From: JBCBSS01 sp039819065
GTDB taxonomy: Bacteria > Bacteroidota > Bacteroidia > Cytophagales > Cyclobacteriaceae
DNA length: 40,704 nt
NCBI GenBank assembly: GCA_039819065.1
Contig: JBCBSS010000063.1
Coordinates: forward strand, 1-40,704
Direction: 5' to 3'
The stretch's first letter is position 1; every line of letters starts with the position of its first letter. Position numbers and translations under genes: made by a program. Under the pieces are notes generated by a model. That model searched no databases and was not told the DNA's origin. It was given only the letters and a program-made list of their open reading frames with translations. Positions 25,093 through 33,665 of the stretch are shown here, one piece after another.

Positions 25093-25158
25093 TAAAATCT
25101 TTTTAAAATCAAGGCTAAGTTACTGCATAATAGAGAAATACCACTTATGACTATAGGA

Positions 25159-26241
25159 TTAATCCGTTAAGGTTTCCAATGTGTCGGCGAGCATTTCTAC
25201 TTGTTCTTTAGAATGCGTTGGGAAATTGGCAATGCGAATATGCTGGTCTTTGAAATTCCCGTATCCACTACCCACCAGAAGCTTCTTATTTTGCAAATTT
25301 TCAATGACGCGCTGGCTGGTCAAGTTGGTCTCGGCCACAATCACTGTCTTTGATCTCCAACTTTGCTCTTTGACGAATAGATCGAAATCCGGGTGATTTT
25401 CAAGTGTGTTATAAAGGACAGCTGATTTATACTCTGTTTCCCTTCGTATCATGTCCAAGCCTTTTGTATTCATATCTTCTGCTACCTTTCTTAACAGGTA
25501 GATATTTAACACATTAGGTGTTTCAGGAGTTTGATTCTTTTTCGATTGTTTAACCAGGGAAGGTAGGCTGTGATAAGACCCGATAACCTGTCCTTTGGCA
25601 AGACGTTCTTCCGCTTTGGCAAGACAACGGTCATTCACGAACCATACACCTAGTCCGGCAGGCAAACCGAAACACTTTTGTACCGAGAAGTAGGCCGAAT
25701 CTATCTTATCGAAATCCAGGTTGACGTAGGGTATGGAAGAAACGACATCAACCGCTATTAACGCGTCAGGGTGCTTTTCCCTCACACTGTAGATATCTTC
25801 TAAAGGTTGAGATACACCCGTGCTGGTTTCGTTATGCGTAAATGCAATTAATTCATGGTGGCCTTCGACTTTGATGTCATCACCGGTCACGCAATGTCCG
25901 GGATCAATACGTATTTCATCAGCGTTGATATTTAGCATCTTGGCCATGTCATAAAAGCGCTGTGAGAATGCTCCGTTGACCAAGTGCAAAGAGCTGTTAT
26001 CCACACAATTTTGGATTAGCCTTTCCCAAATCTCAGTGGCCGATGCCGTGAAAAGAATATGAAAATTATCCGGTAGGTTAACTAGTGTTCTTAAGTTTTC
26101 GACGGCGTGTTGGAATATGGATTGGAAAGTGGCGCTTCGGTGAGATATAGAAGGTATTTGCTCCTTCAAAGCAGTTTTTATATGCTCTTCGGCAGTAAAG
26201 TACAGTTGTGAAGGGCCAGGTGTAAAATAAAGGCTTTTCAT
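25159..26241 (-). CDS. serC: Class V aminotransferase, probable phosphoserine aminotransferase
   Basis: A 360-residue PLP enzyme beginning YFTPGPSQLY, the typical N-terminal substrate-loop motif of SerC and related class V aminotransferases. Asp165 (LIAVDVVSS) and the PLP lysine K189 (AYFSVQKCFGLPAG) are present, with THNETSTGV upstream. Its gene lies downstream of the SerB-SerA fusion on the same strand, so the two would supply all three steps from 3-phosphoglycerate to serine. The sequence is closer to an alternative class V subgroup than to E. coli SerC, so serine-glyoxylate-type activity is a second option; context favours SerC. Confidence 0.8.
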   Translation of the reverse strand: MKSLYFTPGPSQLYFTAEEHIKTALKEQIPSISHRSATFQSIFQHAVENLRTLVNLPDNFHILFTASATEIWERLIQNCVDNSSLHLVNGAFSQRFYDMAKMLNINADEIRIDPGHCVTGDDIKVEGHHELIAFTHNETSTGVSQPLEDIYSVREKHPDALIAVDVVSSIPYVNLDFDKIDSAYFSVQKCFGLPAGLGVWFVNDRCLAKAEERLAKGQVIGSYHSLPSLVKQSKKNQTPETPNVLNIYLLRKVAEDMNTKGLDMIRRETEYKSAVLYNTLENHPDFDLFVKEQSWRSKTVIVAETNLTSQRVIENLQNKKLLVGSGYGNFKDQHIRIANFPTHSKEQVEMLADTLETLTD

Positions 26242-26617
26242 TGACGGTGTTCTGATATTTATGCGAGCGCAAAGTTAGGCATAAACCCGTCACCGCGTTG
26301 AGCCTTTGTCTTAAAAAAATCTGTGTAAGATTTCTAAAATAAATGAAGAGCGTCTCGCGTTATGAAATCAGTAAGATGTTGTATTTTTGTCGAGAATTAC
26401 CCACTTGGTTCAATCATGTTTAGTTAAACTAACATTAACTAAAATACCGAGTGAAGCTTACTTCTAAAACCGGGCCTCAACCCCGATCCGTCGGGGTCTT
26501 CTTAGTTGAAGTTAACAGTGGAGGGTTGCCGAAGCCGAGCAGCTCAAATCCTGTTTATTCGGGGTTTAACTTAAACTTTCTGGACCTTGAATGGGTAATT
26601 CTTTTTTCTTCACACCA
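26242..26617. promoter_or_regulatory. 376-base spacer with two dyads between the serine genes
   Basis: No gene is visible here. TTTAGTTAA (26419-26427) and TTAACTAAA (26435-26443) form a perfect 9-base inverted repeat with a 7-base spacer, about 180 bases upstream of the aminotransferase start; it may be an operator. CCCCGA-TCCG-TCGGGG at 26481-26496 is a GC-rich hairpin of a kind often dispersed in Bacteroidota genomes and could end transcription from the fusion gene. The length suggests the aminotransferase has its own promoter. Confidence 0.45.
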
Positions 26618-28516
26618 TCAATAAAGCACCCTGAATTTCACAGTATGTTCGATCTTCCTCAACTCTGAGGTGAGCTCTTTGCTGTACTCCTTATCAATAT
26701 CTGTAATCACATAACCGATCGTCTCATTGGTCTTGAGGTATTGACCTACAATGTTGATTTCATGGCTGGCTAAAACGTTGTTGATCTTAGCCAGAATACC
26801 AGGAACGTTGTGGTGAATATGTATCAGGCGATGGGCATTCTCAAGAGCCGGTAGCTGTAGATTCGGGAAACTAACACTGTTAGAAGTACCTCCAGTATTG
26901 ATGTAATCCATGATCTTACCCGGTACAAAATGGGCTATGTTCTCTTGCGCTTCGAGGGTACTTCCACCAATATGCGGTGTTAATATTAGATTAGGAAGGC
27001 CGCGCAATTCCGACATGAACTCTTCATTATTGCTTTTGGGCTCCTGAGGAAAGACATCAACCGCCGCTCCCTTGATTTTGCCGCTTTCTATATTACGTTT
27101 GAGAGCATCGATGTCCACCACATGACCGCGGCTTAGGTTAAGGAATATCACCCCATCTTTCATCATCTCGAACTCTTTCTCACCGATCAGATTTTTGTTT
27201 TCAGGGCGGCCATCGACATGTAATGAAACAATGTCAACTGTAGAAAGCAGCTCCTTCAGGGAATTGCATTTGGTAGCGTTGCCCAAAGAGAGTTTTTCTA
27301 CTGCGTCATAATAATAGACGTCTAGCCCTACTGATTCTGAAAGTACAGATAACTGTGCACCGATATTGCCATAGCCAATGATCCCGAGCTTCTTACCTCT
27401 TATTTCAAAGCTATTGTTAGCTGACTTTTGCCACTGACCCTGATGCATCAGTGCAAACTTATCAGGTAGGTTGCGCATAAGCATGATGATCTCACCAATG
27501 GCAAGCTCCACTACAGAGCGTGTATTGCTGAATGGCGCATTGAACACCGCTACACCTTTTCTAGAACAAGCTTCAAGATCGATTTGATTAGTGCCTATAC
27601 AAAAAGCACCGATGGCCATCAGTCGGTTAGCATGGTCAAGGACGCGTTTGGTGACCTGGGTTTTAGAACGGATGCCCAGAATCGATACGTTTTTGATCTT
27701 CTCGCAAAGTTCATCTTCATCCAGTCCTGCTGGATAGACTTCTACATTGTAGCCCTCATTCTTGAGGATCTCAAACCCTTGCTGATGGATGTTTTCCAAT
27801 AGCAATACATTGATCCTGTTTTTGGGGTAAGAGATGGCGGTATTCATTTTATTAAGATATAGGAATTCGTCCAGACTTGGCGCTACATGATCTGCATTTT
27901 CGAGAATATTCTCTCGCTCTACGTTTTCTGTAAAAGCGTAGAATTTATTAGCCAGTCCAGCCAGTTTAATTTCATAATCATTATAACCATCCCCGATCAC
28001 ATATACATCACCCTGGAGTTTCAAGGCCTTGAGCTGTTCTACTTTTCCATTGTTTTGAGACAGCACATTTTCTTTATCGAATCCGGTAATTTGACCTTCT
28101 TCAGAAAACTCAAAAGTATTGGCAAATACATTTTCTGACCTTACGCCGTACTCCGTTACGATGGGTACGATAAAGTCTTTGAAGCCATTAGAAATGATGT
28201 ATATGCGCTCTGAGTAGTTGTTAAAAAAGTCTTTGTTGCGATGGAATGATTTGGAGACCTTTTCCTTAAGTCTCTTGATCAGTTCTGGCAGATGGTTTCT
28301 ATGTGCCTTTAATAGCGTCAGGCGCTGTTCCAGGGATTCTCGAAAACCCAGGTCACCGTTCATGCCCTGGTCAGTAATATCCTTTACGGACTGAAGCCTA
28401 TCCTGTCTATCCTGGCGGTCTTTGAGTGAGATTTCTCCCAGTACGTCGAGCGCTTCCACCTGTGTAAAAGTACTGTCGAAGTCGATTACGAAATTCTTAG
28501 CCGGCTGATCTGCCAT
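26618..28516 (-). CDS. Fused phosphoserine phosphatase and D-3-phosphoglycerate dehydrogenase
   Basis: This 632-residue protein joins the first and last enzymes of serine synthesis. Residues 1-225 are a HAD phosphatase of the SerB kind: D12-F-D14-S-T16 (DxDxT), YIISNGFKDFIVPIV (motif II Ser109), and GDGYND (176-180). Residues 233-545 are the SerA dehydrogenase: Rossmann motif GIIGYGNIGAQLS (about 378-390), catalytic R463 (LSRGHVVD), E492 (DVFPQEP) and H515 (LTPHIGGST). Residues 560-632 are an ACT domain (HIHHNVPGILAKINNVLASH), a likely serine feedback site. All catalytic residues are present. SerA would be the lead enzyme; SerC is encoded downstream. A plain SerA is about 410-530 residues, so the fusion is clear. 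Confidence 0.92.
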   Translation of the reverse strand: MADQPAKNFVIDFDSTFTQVEALDVLGEISLKDRQDRQDRLQSVKDITDQGMNGDLGFRESLEQRLTLLKAHRNHLPELIKRLKEKVSKSFHRNKDFFNNYSERIYIISNGFKDFIVPIVTEYGVRSENVFANTFEFSEEGQITGFDKENVLSQNNGKVEQLKALKLQGDVYVIGDGYNDYEIKLAGLANKFYAFTENVERENILENADHVAPSLDEFLYLNKMNTAISYPKNRINVLLLENIHQQGFEILKNEGYNVEVYPAGLDEDELCEKIKNVSILGIRSKTQVTKRVLDHANRLMAIGAFCIGTNQIDLEACSRKGVAVFNAPFSNTRSVVELAIGEIIMLMRNLPDKFALMHQGQWQKSANNSFEIRGKKLGIIGYGNIGAQLSVLSESVGLDVYYYDAVEKLSLGNATKCNSLKELLSTVDIVSLHVDGRPENKNLIGEKEFEMMKDGVIFLNLSRGHVVDIDALKRNIESGKIKGAAVDVFPQEPKSNNEEFMSELRGLPNLILTPHIGGSTLEAQENIAHFVPGKIMDYINTGGTSNSVSFPNLQLPALENAHRLIHIHHNVPGILAKINNVLASHEINIVGQYLKTNETIGYVITDIDKEYSKELTSELRKIEHTVKFRVLY

Positions 28517-28676
28517 TTCTCTTGGTTTTGAAGGTTGATTACGTCGTAAATTAAAAGAGAACGCCTCAGAAGTCAGCCATACCGACCCGCCTAGATCTAA
28601 ATGACAACTTTTGTGACCCTCTCAGTATTGCATAAAATGGAAATAATATCTGCTGGCTGCTTATGAGGATTTATGC

Positions 28677-29630
28677 TTACTTTCTTTTCAAAACAGAAAG
28701 CGCTGCGTTGACTACGTCTTTGGTACCTAAGCCATACTTATCAAGAAGCTCTTCAGGCTTGCCACTCTCTCCGAAGCTGTCATTTACAGCTACTATTTCA
28801 AGCGGGCTAGGGTTATTTCTAACCAATACCTGTGCGATGCTTTCGCCAAGGCCTCCATTGATTTGATGCTCTTCTGCTGACACAGCACAACCGGTTTTAC
28901 TAACAGATGCTAGAATGGCTTCTGTATCCAGTGGCTTAATGGTATGAATGTTAATGACTTCCGCATTGATACCTTGGCTTGCCAATTCTGCCTCCGCTTC
29001 AATCGCCTTCCAAACCATATGGCCTGTAGCGAATATGGTCACATCACTACCTTCTATCAGTTTGATGGCTTTACCGATTTCAAACGGCTGATCAGTAGGC
29101 ATGAAGATTGGCCATTTTGGTCTGCCGAATCGCAAGTACACCGGGCCTTCATGTTCAGCAATAGCGATAGTAGCAGCCTTGGTCTGATTGTAATCACATG
29201 GGTTGATGACTGTCATGTTGGGCAACATTTTCATCATACCAATGTCTTCTAGAATTTGGTGGGTAGCGCCGTCCTCTCCCAAGGTAAGCCCAGCGTGTGA
29301 AGCACAGATTTTGACATTCTTGCCTGAGTAGGCCACTGATTGTCTGATCTGATCATAAACCCTACCGGTCGAGAAATTGGCGAAGGTACCTGTGAAAGGT
29401 ATTTTGCCTCCGATGGTCATACCTGCCGCCAAGCCGATCATGTTGGCTTCAGCTATACCCGTTTGGAAGAATCGCTCAGGGAATTCTTTTTTGAAAGCGC
29501 CCATTTTTAACGAGCCTATCAAGTCGGCGCATAAGCCTACAATTTTATCGTTGGATTTACCTAATTCCAGCAATCCGTCGCCAAAACCGGAGCGTGTATC
29601 TTTTTTCTCGGTGTAAGTGTATTTTGTCAT
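28677..29630 (-). CDS. Transketolase, C-terminal subunit (pyrimidine-binding and C domain)
   Basis: A 317-residue protein covering the second half of transketolase: DTRSGFGDGLLELG, RFFQTGIAEANMIGLAAGMT (the glutamate that activates thiamine diphosphate), THQILEDIGMMKMLPN, then the C-terminal domain with VINIHTIKPLDTEAI. It starts directly after the stop of the vWA gene (TAA then ATG at 29628-29633). The N-terminal subunit is at 31055-31906. Together they make a split transketolase like those of archaea and many bacteria, functioning in the cytoplasm in the pentose phosphate pathway with the rpe product. Confidence 0.93.
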   Translation of the reverse strand: MTKYTYTEKKDTRSGFGDGLLELGKSNDKIVGLCADLIGSLKMGAFKKEFPERFFQTGIAEANMIGLAAGMTIGGKIPFTGTFANFSTGRVYDQIRQSVAYSGKNVKICASHAGLTLGEDGATHQILEDIGMMKMLPNMTVINPCDYNQTKAATIAIAEHEGPVYLRFGRPKWPIFMPTDQPFEIGKAIKLIEGSDVTIFATGHMVWKAIEAEAELASQGINAEVINIHTIKPLDTEAILASVSKTGCAVSAEEHQINGGLGESIAQVLVRNNPSPLEIVAVNDSFGESGKPEELLDKYGLGTKDVVNAALSVLKRK

Positions 29631-31034
29631 TTAGTCGAATAGATTAATAGTAGTGGTTTCGCCAGATCTTACAGTTATACTTTTAATGGTGGTAAACTTA
29701 CTGCCTTGAGCATTTTTAGCTCTAAAAGCGATCTTATATTTTCCAGGCTGTAAAGCTAATGATGATTTTGATTTATTCTCTTCCAAATTGGCTACCCATT
29801 CTTCTTTTCCATTACTTTTTATCTCATAGATACTACCGTAGCCCGGTGCGTTATTGTAAATATTCACCAAGCCAGGATCTTTAATGGCGATTTTGGTGGT
29901 ATTGCTTTGGTTTACTTTTACTTTTCTGAAGTAGCGGCGGGGTAGGGTAGTTACTTCCAGATCATATTCTCCAACCAAATACTTTTCCAAGTCACTGATC
30001 GGCTGGACGTTAATTACTGCTCTCTTGCCTGCTTCCCTTACCAGAATATTCACACCATGCCTGTAAGATTGATGTCCTCTCTGGTTTACTTGTAGAAAGC
30101 CTTGTGGGGATTTGATTTCTATAACGTTATGTTTCCCCGGCCGTATGGGCACATTCCTTTTGATGACTGGGGGAGTGGTGTTCACGATGAGATCGTAGGT
30201 GAGTACACCGTCGATTTCTACCGAATCTGGTCTGCCATTGGTGTCTCTATAATGCACAAACTCATAAGCAGGTTCCCTAGTGAAGTTGTTAAGGAAGGTC
30301 ACGTTCACATTGCTTTCTGTCTTTCTATCATTGATATCCAGCAATTCTACACTAACCGTAGTAGTGGACAGCGTAGTTTCAAGGGCTTGATTGAGTGCCT
30401 TATTAAAATTGCTGATATCCGATCCATCAAAAAACTTACCCACACATTTGAATTGCTTTTCATATTCCAGGCTCATGCCTAGACCGATGACGAATGGTTT
30501 GAGAAATATGTTTTTTCGCTGCAAGGCCAGTGAGACATCACAGGGATCACCATCACAGGATTCTATACCATCAGTAATGATGATAATGATGTTACGGAAG
30601 TTTTTATCCACCGGAAAGTCGTTGGCCGCCTGTTCTAGCGAGAAGGCTATCGGTGTTGTACCCTTGGGCTTGACCAGTTGTAGCCGATTGATGATGGCGT
30701 CGTGGTTGTTTTCTCCAAACCCTACTTCCAGCCGTGTATCCCGACAGTTCTTTTTTTCTCTGCCGAACTGGTGCCCGTATACACGTAACGCCAATTCTAA
30801 GTCCTTGTTGGTACGAAGTGAATCGACTAGGTTGGACAGCACTTCCTTGGCGATGTCTATCCTCAGCCTATTGCGTTCCCATTTGGCCAGCATACTACCT
30901 GAGCCATCCAATAGAAACAGGATGCGGGTTTTTTGAGGTATTTTTTGCTGTACTTTTTGAGCGTGGCTGGTAAGTGTGATACTCACAAGCCACATCGAAA
31001 TCAAAAGGATATATGGTGATTTCGTGCTCAGCAA
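29631..31034 (-). CDS. Secreted von Willebrand factor A domain protein inside the transketolase operon
   Basis: A 467-residue protein with a signal peptide (MLSTKSPYILLISMWLVSIT, then LTSHAQ). A vWA domain at about residues 36-215 has an intact MIDAS: D43-G-S45-G-S47 (LFLLDGSGSMLA), KPKGTTPIAFSL and IIIITDGIESCDGDPC. Residues 225-467 are strand-rich repeats like PEGA or carboxypeptidase-regulatory modules (PGKHNVIEIKSPQGFLQVN, ALQPGKYKIAFRAKNAQGSK, SGETTTINLFD at the end). It is exported, while its neighbours are cytoplasmic. Spacing is tight: 20 bases after the N subunit stop and zero bases before the C subunit start, so it is truly in the operon. Role unknown; binding of proteins or metal at the surface is likely for vWA. 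Confidence 0.88.
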   Translation of the reverse strand: MLSTKSPYILLISMWLVSITLTSHAQKVQQKIPQKTRILFLLDGSGSMLAKWERNRLRIDIAKEVLSNLVDSLRTNKDLELALRVYGHQFGREKKNCRDTRLEVGFGENNHDAIINRLQLVKPKGTTPIAFSLEQAANDFPVDKNFRNIIIIITDGIESCDGDPCDVSLALQRKNIFLKPFVIGLGMSLEYEKQFKCVGKFFDGSDISNFNKALNQALETTLSTTTVSVELLDINDRKTESNVNVTFLNNFTREPAYEFVHYRDTNGRPDSVEIDGVLTYDLIVNTTPPVIKRNVPIRPGKHNVIEIKSPQGFLQVNQRGHQSYRHGVNILVREAGKRAVINVQPISDLEKYLVGEYDLEVTTLPRRYFRKVKVNQSNTTKIAIKDPGLVNIYNNAPGYGSIYEIKSNGKEEWVANLEENKSKSSLALQPGKYKIAFRAKNAQGSKFTTIKSITVRSGETTTINLFD

Positions 31035-31054
31035 AACCGTGATTGGGAGCTGAA

Positions 31055-31906
31055 CTAGTAGTCTCCCAGTGTTTCTTCAAGTTGACTTAAAGCATTTTCT
31101 AATTGCTCGTCATTAGGGGCAATACCGTGCCATGCGTGTGTACCAACCATGAAATCGACACCCTGACCCATCTCAGTAGTCATGATATTGACAACTGGTT
31201 TTCCGTGACCCAACAAGCTTTTGGCGTGCTTCAATGTTTTTATTAACGAATCAATATCGTTTCCATTGCTTTCAACGACCTGCCATCCAAATGCCTGCCA
31301 CTTACCTTTAAGGTCGCTTAAGGACATAACTTCGTCTACCGGGCCATCGATTTGCTGTCCATTATAGTCAATAGTAGCGATGATGTTGTCGACTTGGTGG
31401 TGCGCAGCGTACATGGCTGCTTCCCATACTTGTCCTTCTTGTTGCTCGCCATCGCCCATAAGTACAAATACGCTATGCTTGTCATTATTGAGCTTCTTGG
31501 TTTGTGCTGCTCCAACGGCTACTGATAACCCTTGGCCTAGTGAGCCTGATGCCACTCTGATACCTGGTAAATGCTCTTCTGTAGCCGGGTGTCCTTGCAA
31601 TCGCGTATTGATCTTTCGGAAAGTAGCGAGCTCTTTTACGTCAAAGTAGCCTGCTCTGGCCAGTGTGCTATACCAAACTGGCGATATATGACCGTTCGAA
31701 AGGAAAAAAAGATCTTCTCCTATAGCATCGGCGTTGAAGCTGTTGCTGTGTTTCATGATGTTGAAATACATCGCAACAAAATATTCAGTACATCCAAGTG
31801 ATCCGCCGGGGTGGCCGGATTGTACTGCATGTACCATTCTGACGATGTCTCTTCTTACCTGTGAACAAATATTTTTTAACTCATCAATATTTGGTTGGTC
31901 ACTCAT
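31055..31906 (-). CDS. Transketolase, N-terminal subunit (thiamine diphosphate-binding)
   Basis: I place the start at the ATG complementary to 31904-31906 (MSDQPNIDELKNICSQVRRD), 283 residues; an upstream frame adds 17 residues that look non-native. Motifs: VQSGHPGGSLGCTEYFVAMY, FLSNGHISPVWYSTLARAGY, GSLGQGLSVAVGAA and the diphosphate/metal motif GDGEQQEGQVWEAAMYAAHH followed by IDYNGQQIDG. It ends with HAWHGIAPNDEQLENAL. It pairs with the C-terminal subunit encoded past the vWA gene. Start of a minus-strand operon of three genes. Confidence 0.93.
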   Translation of the reverse strand: MSDQPNIDELKNICSQVRRDIVRMVHAVQSGHPGGSLGCTEYFVAMYFNIMKHSNSFNADAIGEDLFFLSNGHISPVWYSTLARAGYFDVKELATFRKINTRLQGHPATEEHLPGIRVASGSLGQGLSVAVGAAQTKKLNNDKHSVFVLMGDGEQQEGQVWEAAMYAAHHQVDNIIATIDYNGQQIDGPVDEVMSLSDLKGKWQAFGWQVVESNGNDIDSLIKTLKHAKSLLGHGKPVVNIMTTEMGQGVDFMVGTHAWHGIAPNDEQLENALSQLEETLGDY

Positions 31907-32123
31907 GTTACTTAAGGTCAATAATTTAGAATGATAGGATTTAAAACGATTGTTCAAAGAAGTTGCGAAGTTAATAAAACCGGAGAAAAGACAGAGGTAA
32001 ACTCAATGAATTGGTTGGTAAATCGTAAAACCTGATGGCATATTTAACCCCATGTGCAAGGTATGGCATGTATTGATCGTCTTCCCTCAACTATATACCA
32101 TAATTAGTTATCATATTCTGGAT

Positions 32124-32143
32124 AATAGCTAACACTAGCTATT
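32124..32143. promoter_or_regulatory. 20-base inverted repeat upstream of the NarL-type regulator gene
   Basis: AATAGCTA (32124-32131), ACAC, TAGCTATT (32136-32143): a perfect 8-4-8 dyad. It touches the -33 element of the promoter at 32142. Read in gene direction the same sequence, with 18 of 20 bases identical, occurs upstream of the xus operon at 40637-40656. The length suits a LuxR/NarL-type dimer, so the gene downstream may regulate itself through it. Confidence 0.7.
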
Positions 32144-32199
32144 GTTTTAGTACCTAAATGAATCTACCTTTGGTTTTATTTGGATTAAGTCTAAATAAA
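32142..32199 (+). promoter_or_regulatory. Bacteroidota-type promoter with an overlapping iron-box-like dyad
   Basis: TTG (32142-32144), 20 bases, TACCTTTG (32165-32172) fits the -33 TTG / -7 TAnnTTTG promoter of the Bacteroidota primary sigma factor. Six bases later a dyad begins: TTTGGA-TTAAG-TCTAAA (32179-32195), extending outward to TTTATTTGGA and TCTAAATAAA with 9 of 10 pairs (32175-32199). It would cover the transcription start, a repressor position. Identical spacing occurs at 34171-34224 and 40563-40616. Confidence 0.7.
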
Positions 32200-32236
32200 T
32201 AATCAAGCATATTTGCCATTAGGCACTTTAACATAA

Positions 32237-32896
32237 ATGTCAAACCAGAACAGACAACCAGTTATTCTTGCCAATTTTCAGTTCCTTGCTGAAGAAGCTA
32301 TTACTTCATTGCTTAATCGACTTGGTGGGTTTTATGTCAGTGAAACTGTGGAGGATGCTAGTAGTGTCATGTCAACGCTTGAACACCAAAAGAGTAACTT
32401 ACTTATTTTCGATGTATACGAAAAAGGTACCGAAGGACTCAAAGAGATCGAAGCATTGAATCGGTTGACCAATACACTCGTGATTACCAATGTAGAGGAA
32501 CAAGAAACTGTTCAGTATTTGTTGGAAATAGGTGTAAAGGGTATCGTGACCAAAGGATGTAGCGAACAAGAAATTACGAATGCCATCAAAGCAGTGTCTA
32601 AAGGTGATCGTTTTTTTTGTACCAAGATGTTGAACCTTGTATTCGACACGAGTCGCAAAAAGGAATCAAACCATCACGATAGTAGGCTTTCAGAGAGAGA
32701 GTTGGAAGTGCTCAAACTCATTGCTGAAGGTAATACGACGCAGCAGATAGCGACTAAGCTCCATATTAGTATACACACCGTCAACGCACATAGAAAGAAG
32801 ATATTGAAGAAACTCAATATAAAGTCGCCCATTCAACTGGTGACCTATGCTATCGAAAACGGACTGGTGAGTATGGCCGAAAAAAAATCGGCTTAA
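32237..32896 (+). CDS. LuxR/NarL-type regulator with a degenerate receiver domain
   Basis: A 219-residue protein with a receiver-like domain (residues 8-130) and a LuxR helix-turn-helix (about 150-212: LSERELEVLKLIAEGNTTQQ, then LHISIHTVNAHRKKILKKL). The phospho-acceptor equivalent D59 (LLIFDVYEKG), T84 (LVITN) and K106 (GIVTKGC) remain, but the acidic metal pocket (normally DD) is A12-N13 (VILANFQFLAEEA), so normal phosphorylation is doubtful. No kinase gene is adjacent. Its promoter has two sites shared with the xus operon, suggesting autoregulation and control of iron uptake. Convergent with ferritin, separated by a terminator. Confidence 0.9.
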   Translation: MSNQNRQPVILANFQFLAEEAITSLLNRLGGFYVSETVEDASSVMSTLEHQKSNLLIFDVYEKGTEGLKEIEALNRLTNTLVITNVEEQETVQYLLEIGVKGIVTKGCSEQEITNAIKAVSKGDRFFCTKMLNLVFDTSRKKESNHHDSRLSERELEVLKLIAEGNTTQQIATKLHISIHTVNAHRKKILKKLNIKSPIQLVTYAIENGLVSMAEKKSA

Positions 32897-32960
32897 GTCT
32901 TCTAATTCAAGTAACCCAGATTCAGAAGGGGTTTCCGAAATGACTTGTGTTTAAACAAAA

Positions 32961-32997
32961 AAGGAACCTATTTGATCTTTGATCAGATAGGTTCCTT
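32961..32997. terminator. Bidirectional terminator between the regulator and ferritin genes
   Basis: AAGGAACCTAT (32961-32971) pairs with ATAGGTTCCTT (32987-32997), with an inner GATC/GATC stem after a TT/AG mismatch. On the minus strand the stem is followed by a T-rich run (complement of AAACAAAA), so it best serves the ferritin gene, and less well the regulator gene. Confidence 0.85.
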
Positions 32998-33040
32998 ATC
33001 AATTGTTGTTGCCTGTTAAGGCGACAGTCAGTTCAATTAA

Positions 33041-33565
33041 TTATCCTTCGTATTCTACGTCAAGCACACGCTCTTCTACCATTCCGAGCCCTACTTTGTC
33101 TTCTCCCAATACATCGAATAATTCAAGGGTTCTTCTTGCAACGAATTCTTCTTCAATTTGCTCTTGTACGAACCATCTCATGAATTCTTCGGTGGCAATA
33201 TCACCTACTTCACGACATTTTCTAACTACATCGTGTATTGATTCTGAAACTGAAATTTCCATTTCCAGCGCTTGCTCGAATACACTTCTGAGCGTAGAGA
33301 ACTCATGCTGAGACTCTCCAACTGTTGGTGAAACAGCACTACACTCCATGTTAGTTAAATAGTGAAATATTTTGAGCTGATGTGCTCTTTCTTCATCGGA
33401 TTGCTTGAAAAAGAACTCAGCGGAATTGTCATAACCGTTGATATCACACCATGCCGCCATGGCCAAATATGCTGCTGATGATTGTGCTTCTATTTTTATT
33501 TGTTTGTTGAGTATATCAACTATCTCGTCCTTTAATACTTGATGCCTTCTTAGAATATCCTTCAT
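33041..33565 (-). CDS. Ferritin
   Basis: A 174-residue four-helix iron-storage protein of the bacterial FtnA type. Ferroxidase-centre residues are visible: E26 and Y33 in IKIEAQSSAAYLAMAAWCD, E59 and H62 in FKQSDEERAHQLKIFHYL, the helix C glutamate region EQALEMEISVSESIHDVV, and FVQEQIEEEFVARR in helix D. The length is typical. It stores iron as a mineral in the cytoplasm. The gene begins the storage side of the iron region; an iron-box-like dyad lies 78 bases upstream of the start codon (33644-33660). Terminator at 32961. Confidence 0.95.
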   Translation of the reverse strand: MKDILRRHQVLKDEIVDILNKQIKIEAQSSAAYLAMAAWCDINGYDNSAEFFFKQSDEERAHQLKIFHYLTNMECSAVSPTVGESQHEFSTLRSVFEQALEMEISVSESIHDVVRKCREVGDIATEEFMRWFVQEQIEEEFVARRTLELFDVLGEDKVGLGMVEERVLDVEYEG

Positions 33566-33643
33566 TTTTCGCTGATTTTAGATTATATACGAAGAACCCC
33601 TAAAGTAGGCCATTAGTTGCGAAATGGACACTGAGAAGTGAAA

Positions 33644-33660
33644 TTTAGAATTGATCTAAT
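33644..33660. promoter_or_regulatory. Iron-box-like dyad upstream of ferritin
   Basis: TTTAGA-ATTGA-TCTAAT: five of six pairs match and in gene direction the site ends in TTCTAAA like the other three sites. It is 78 bases before the ferritin start codon, farther than the sites in the xus and Cys-rich gene promoters, and no TTG-N20-TAnnTTTG promoter with the same spacing is visible, so a different mode of control is likely. Confidence 0.45.
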
Positions 33661-33665
33661 ACTAA

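Noticed and set aside
30391..30936. 181-residue plus-strand frame opposite the vWA gene
   Set aside because: Antisense to the MIDAS-bearing vWA domain; Ser/Leu-rich composition of a shadow frame.
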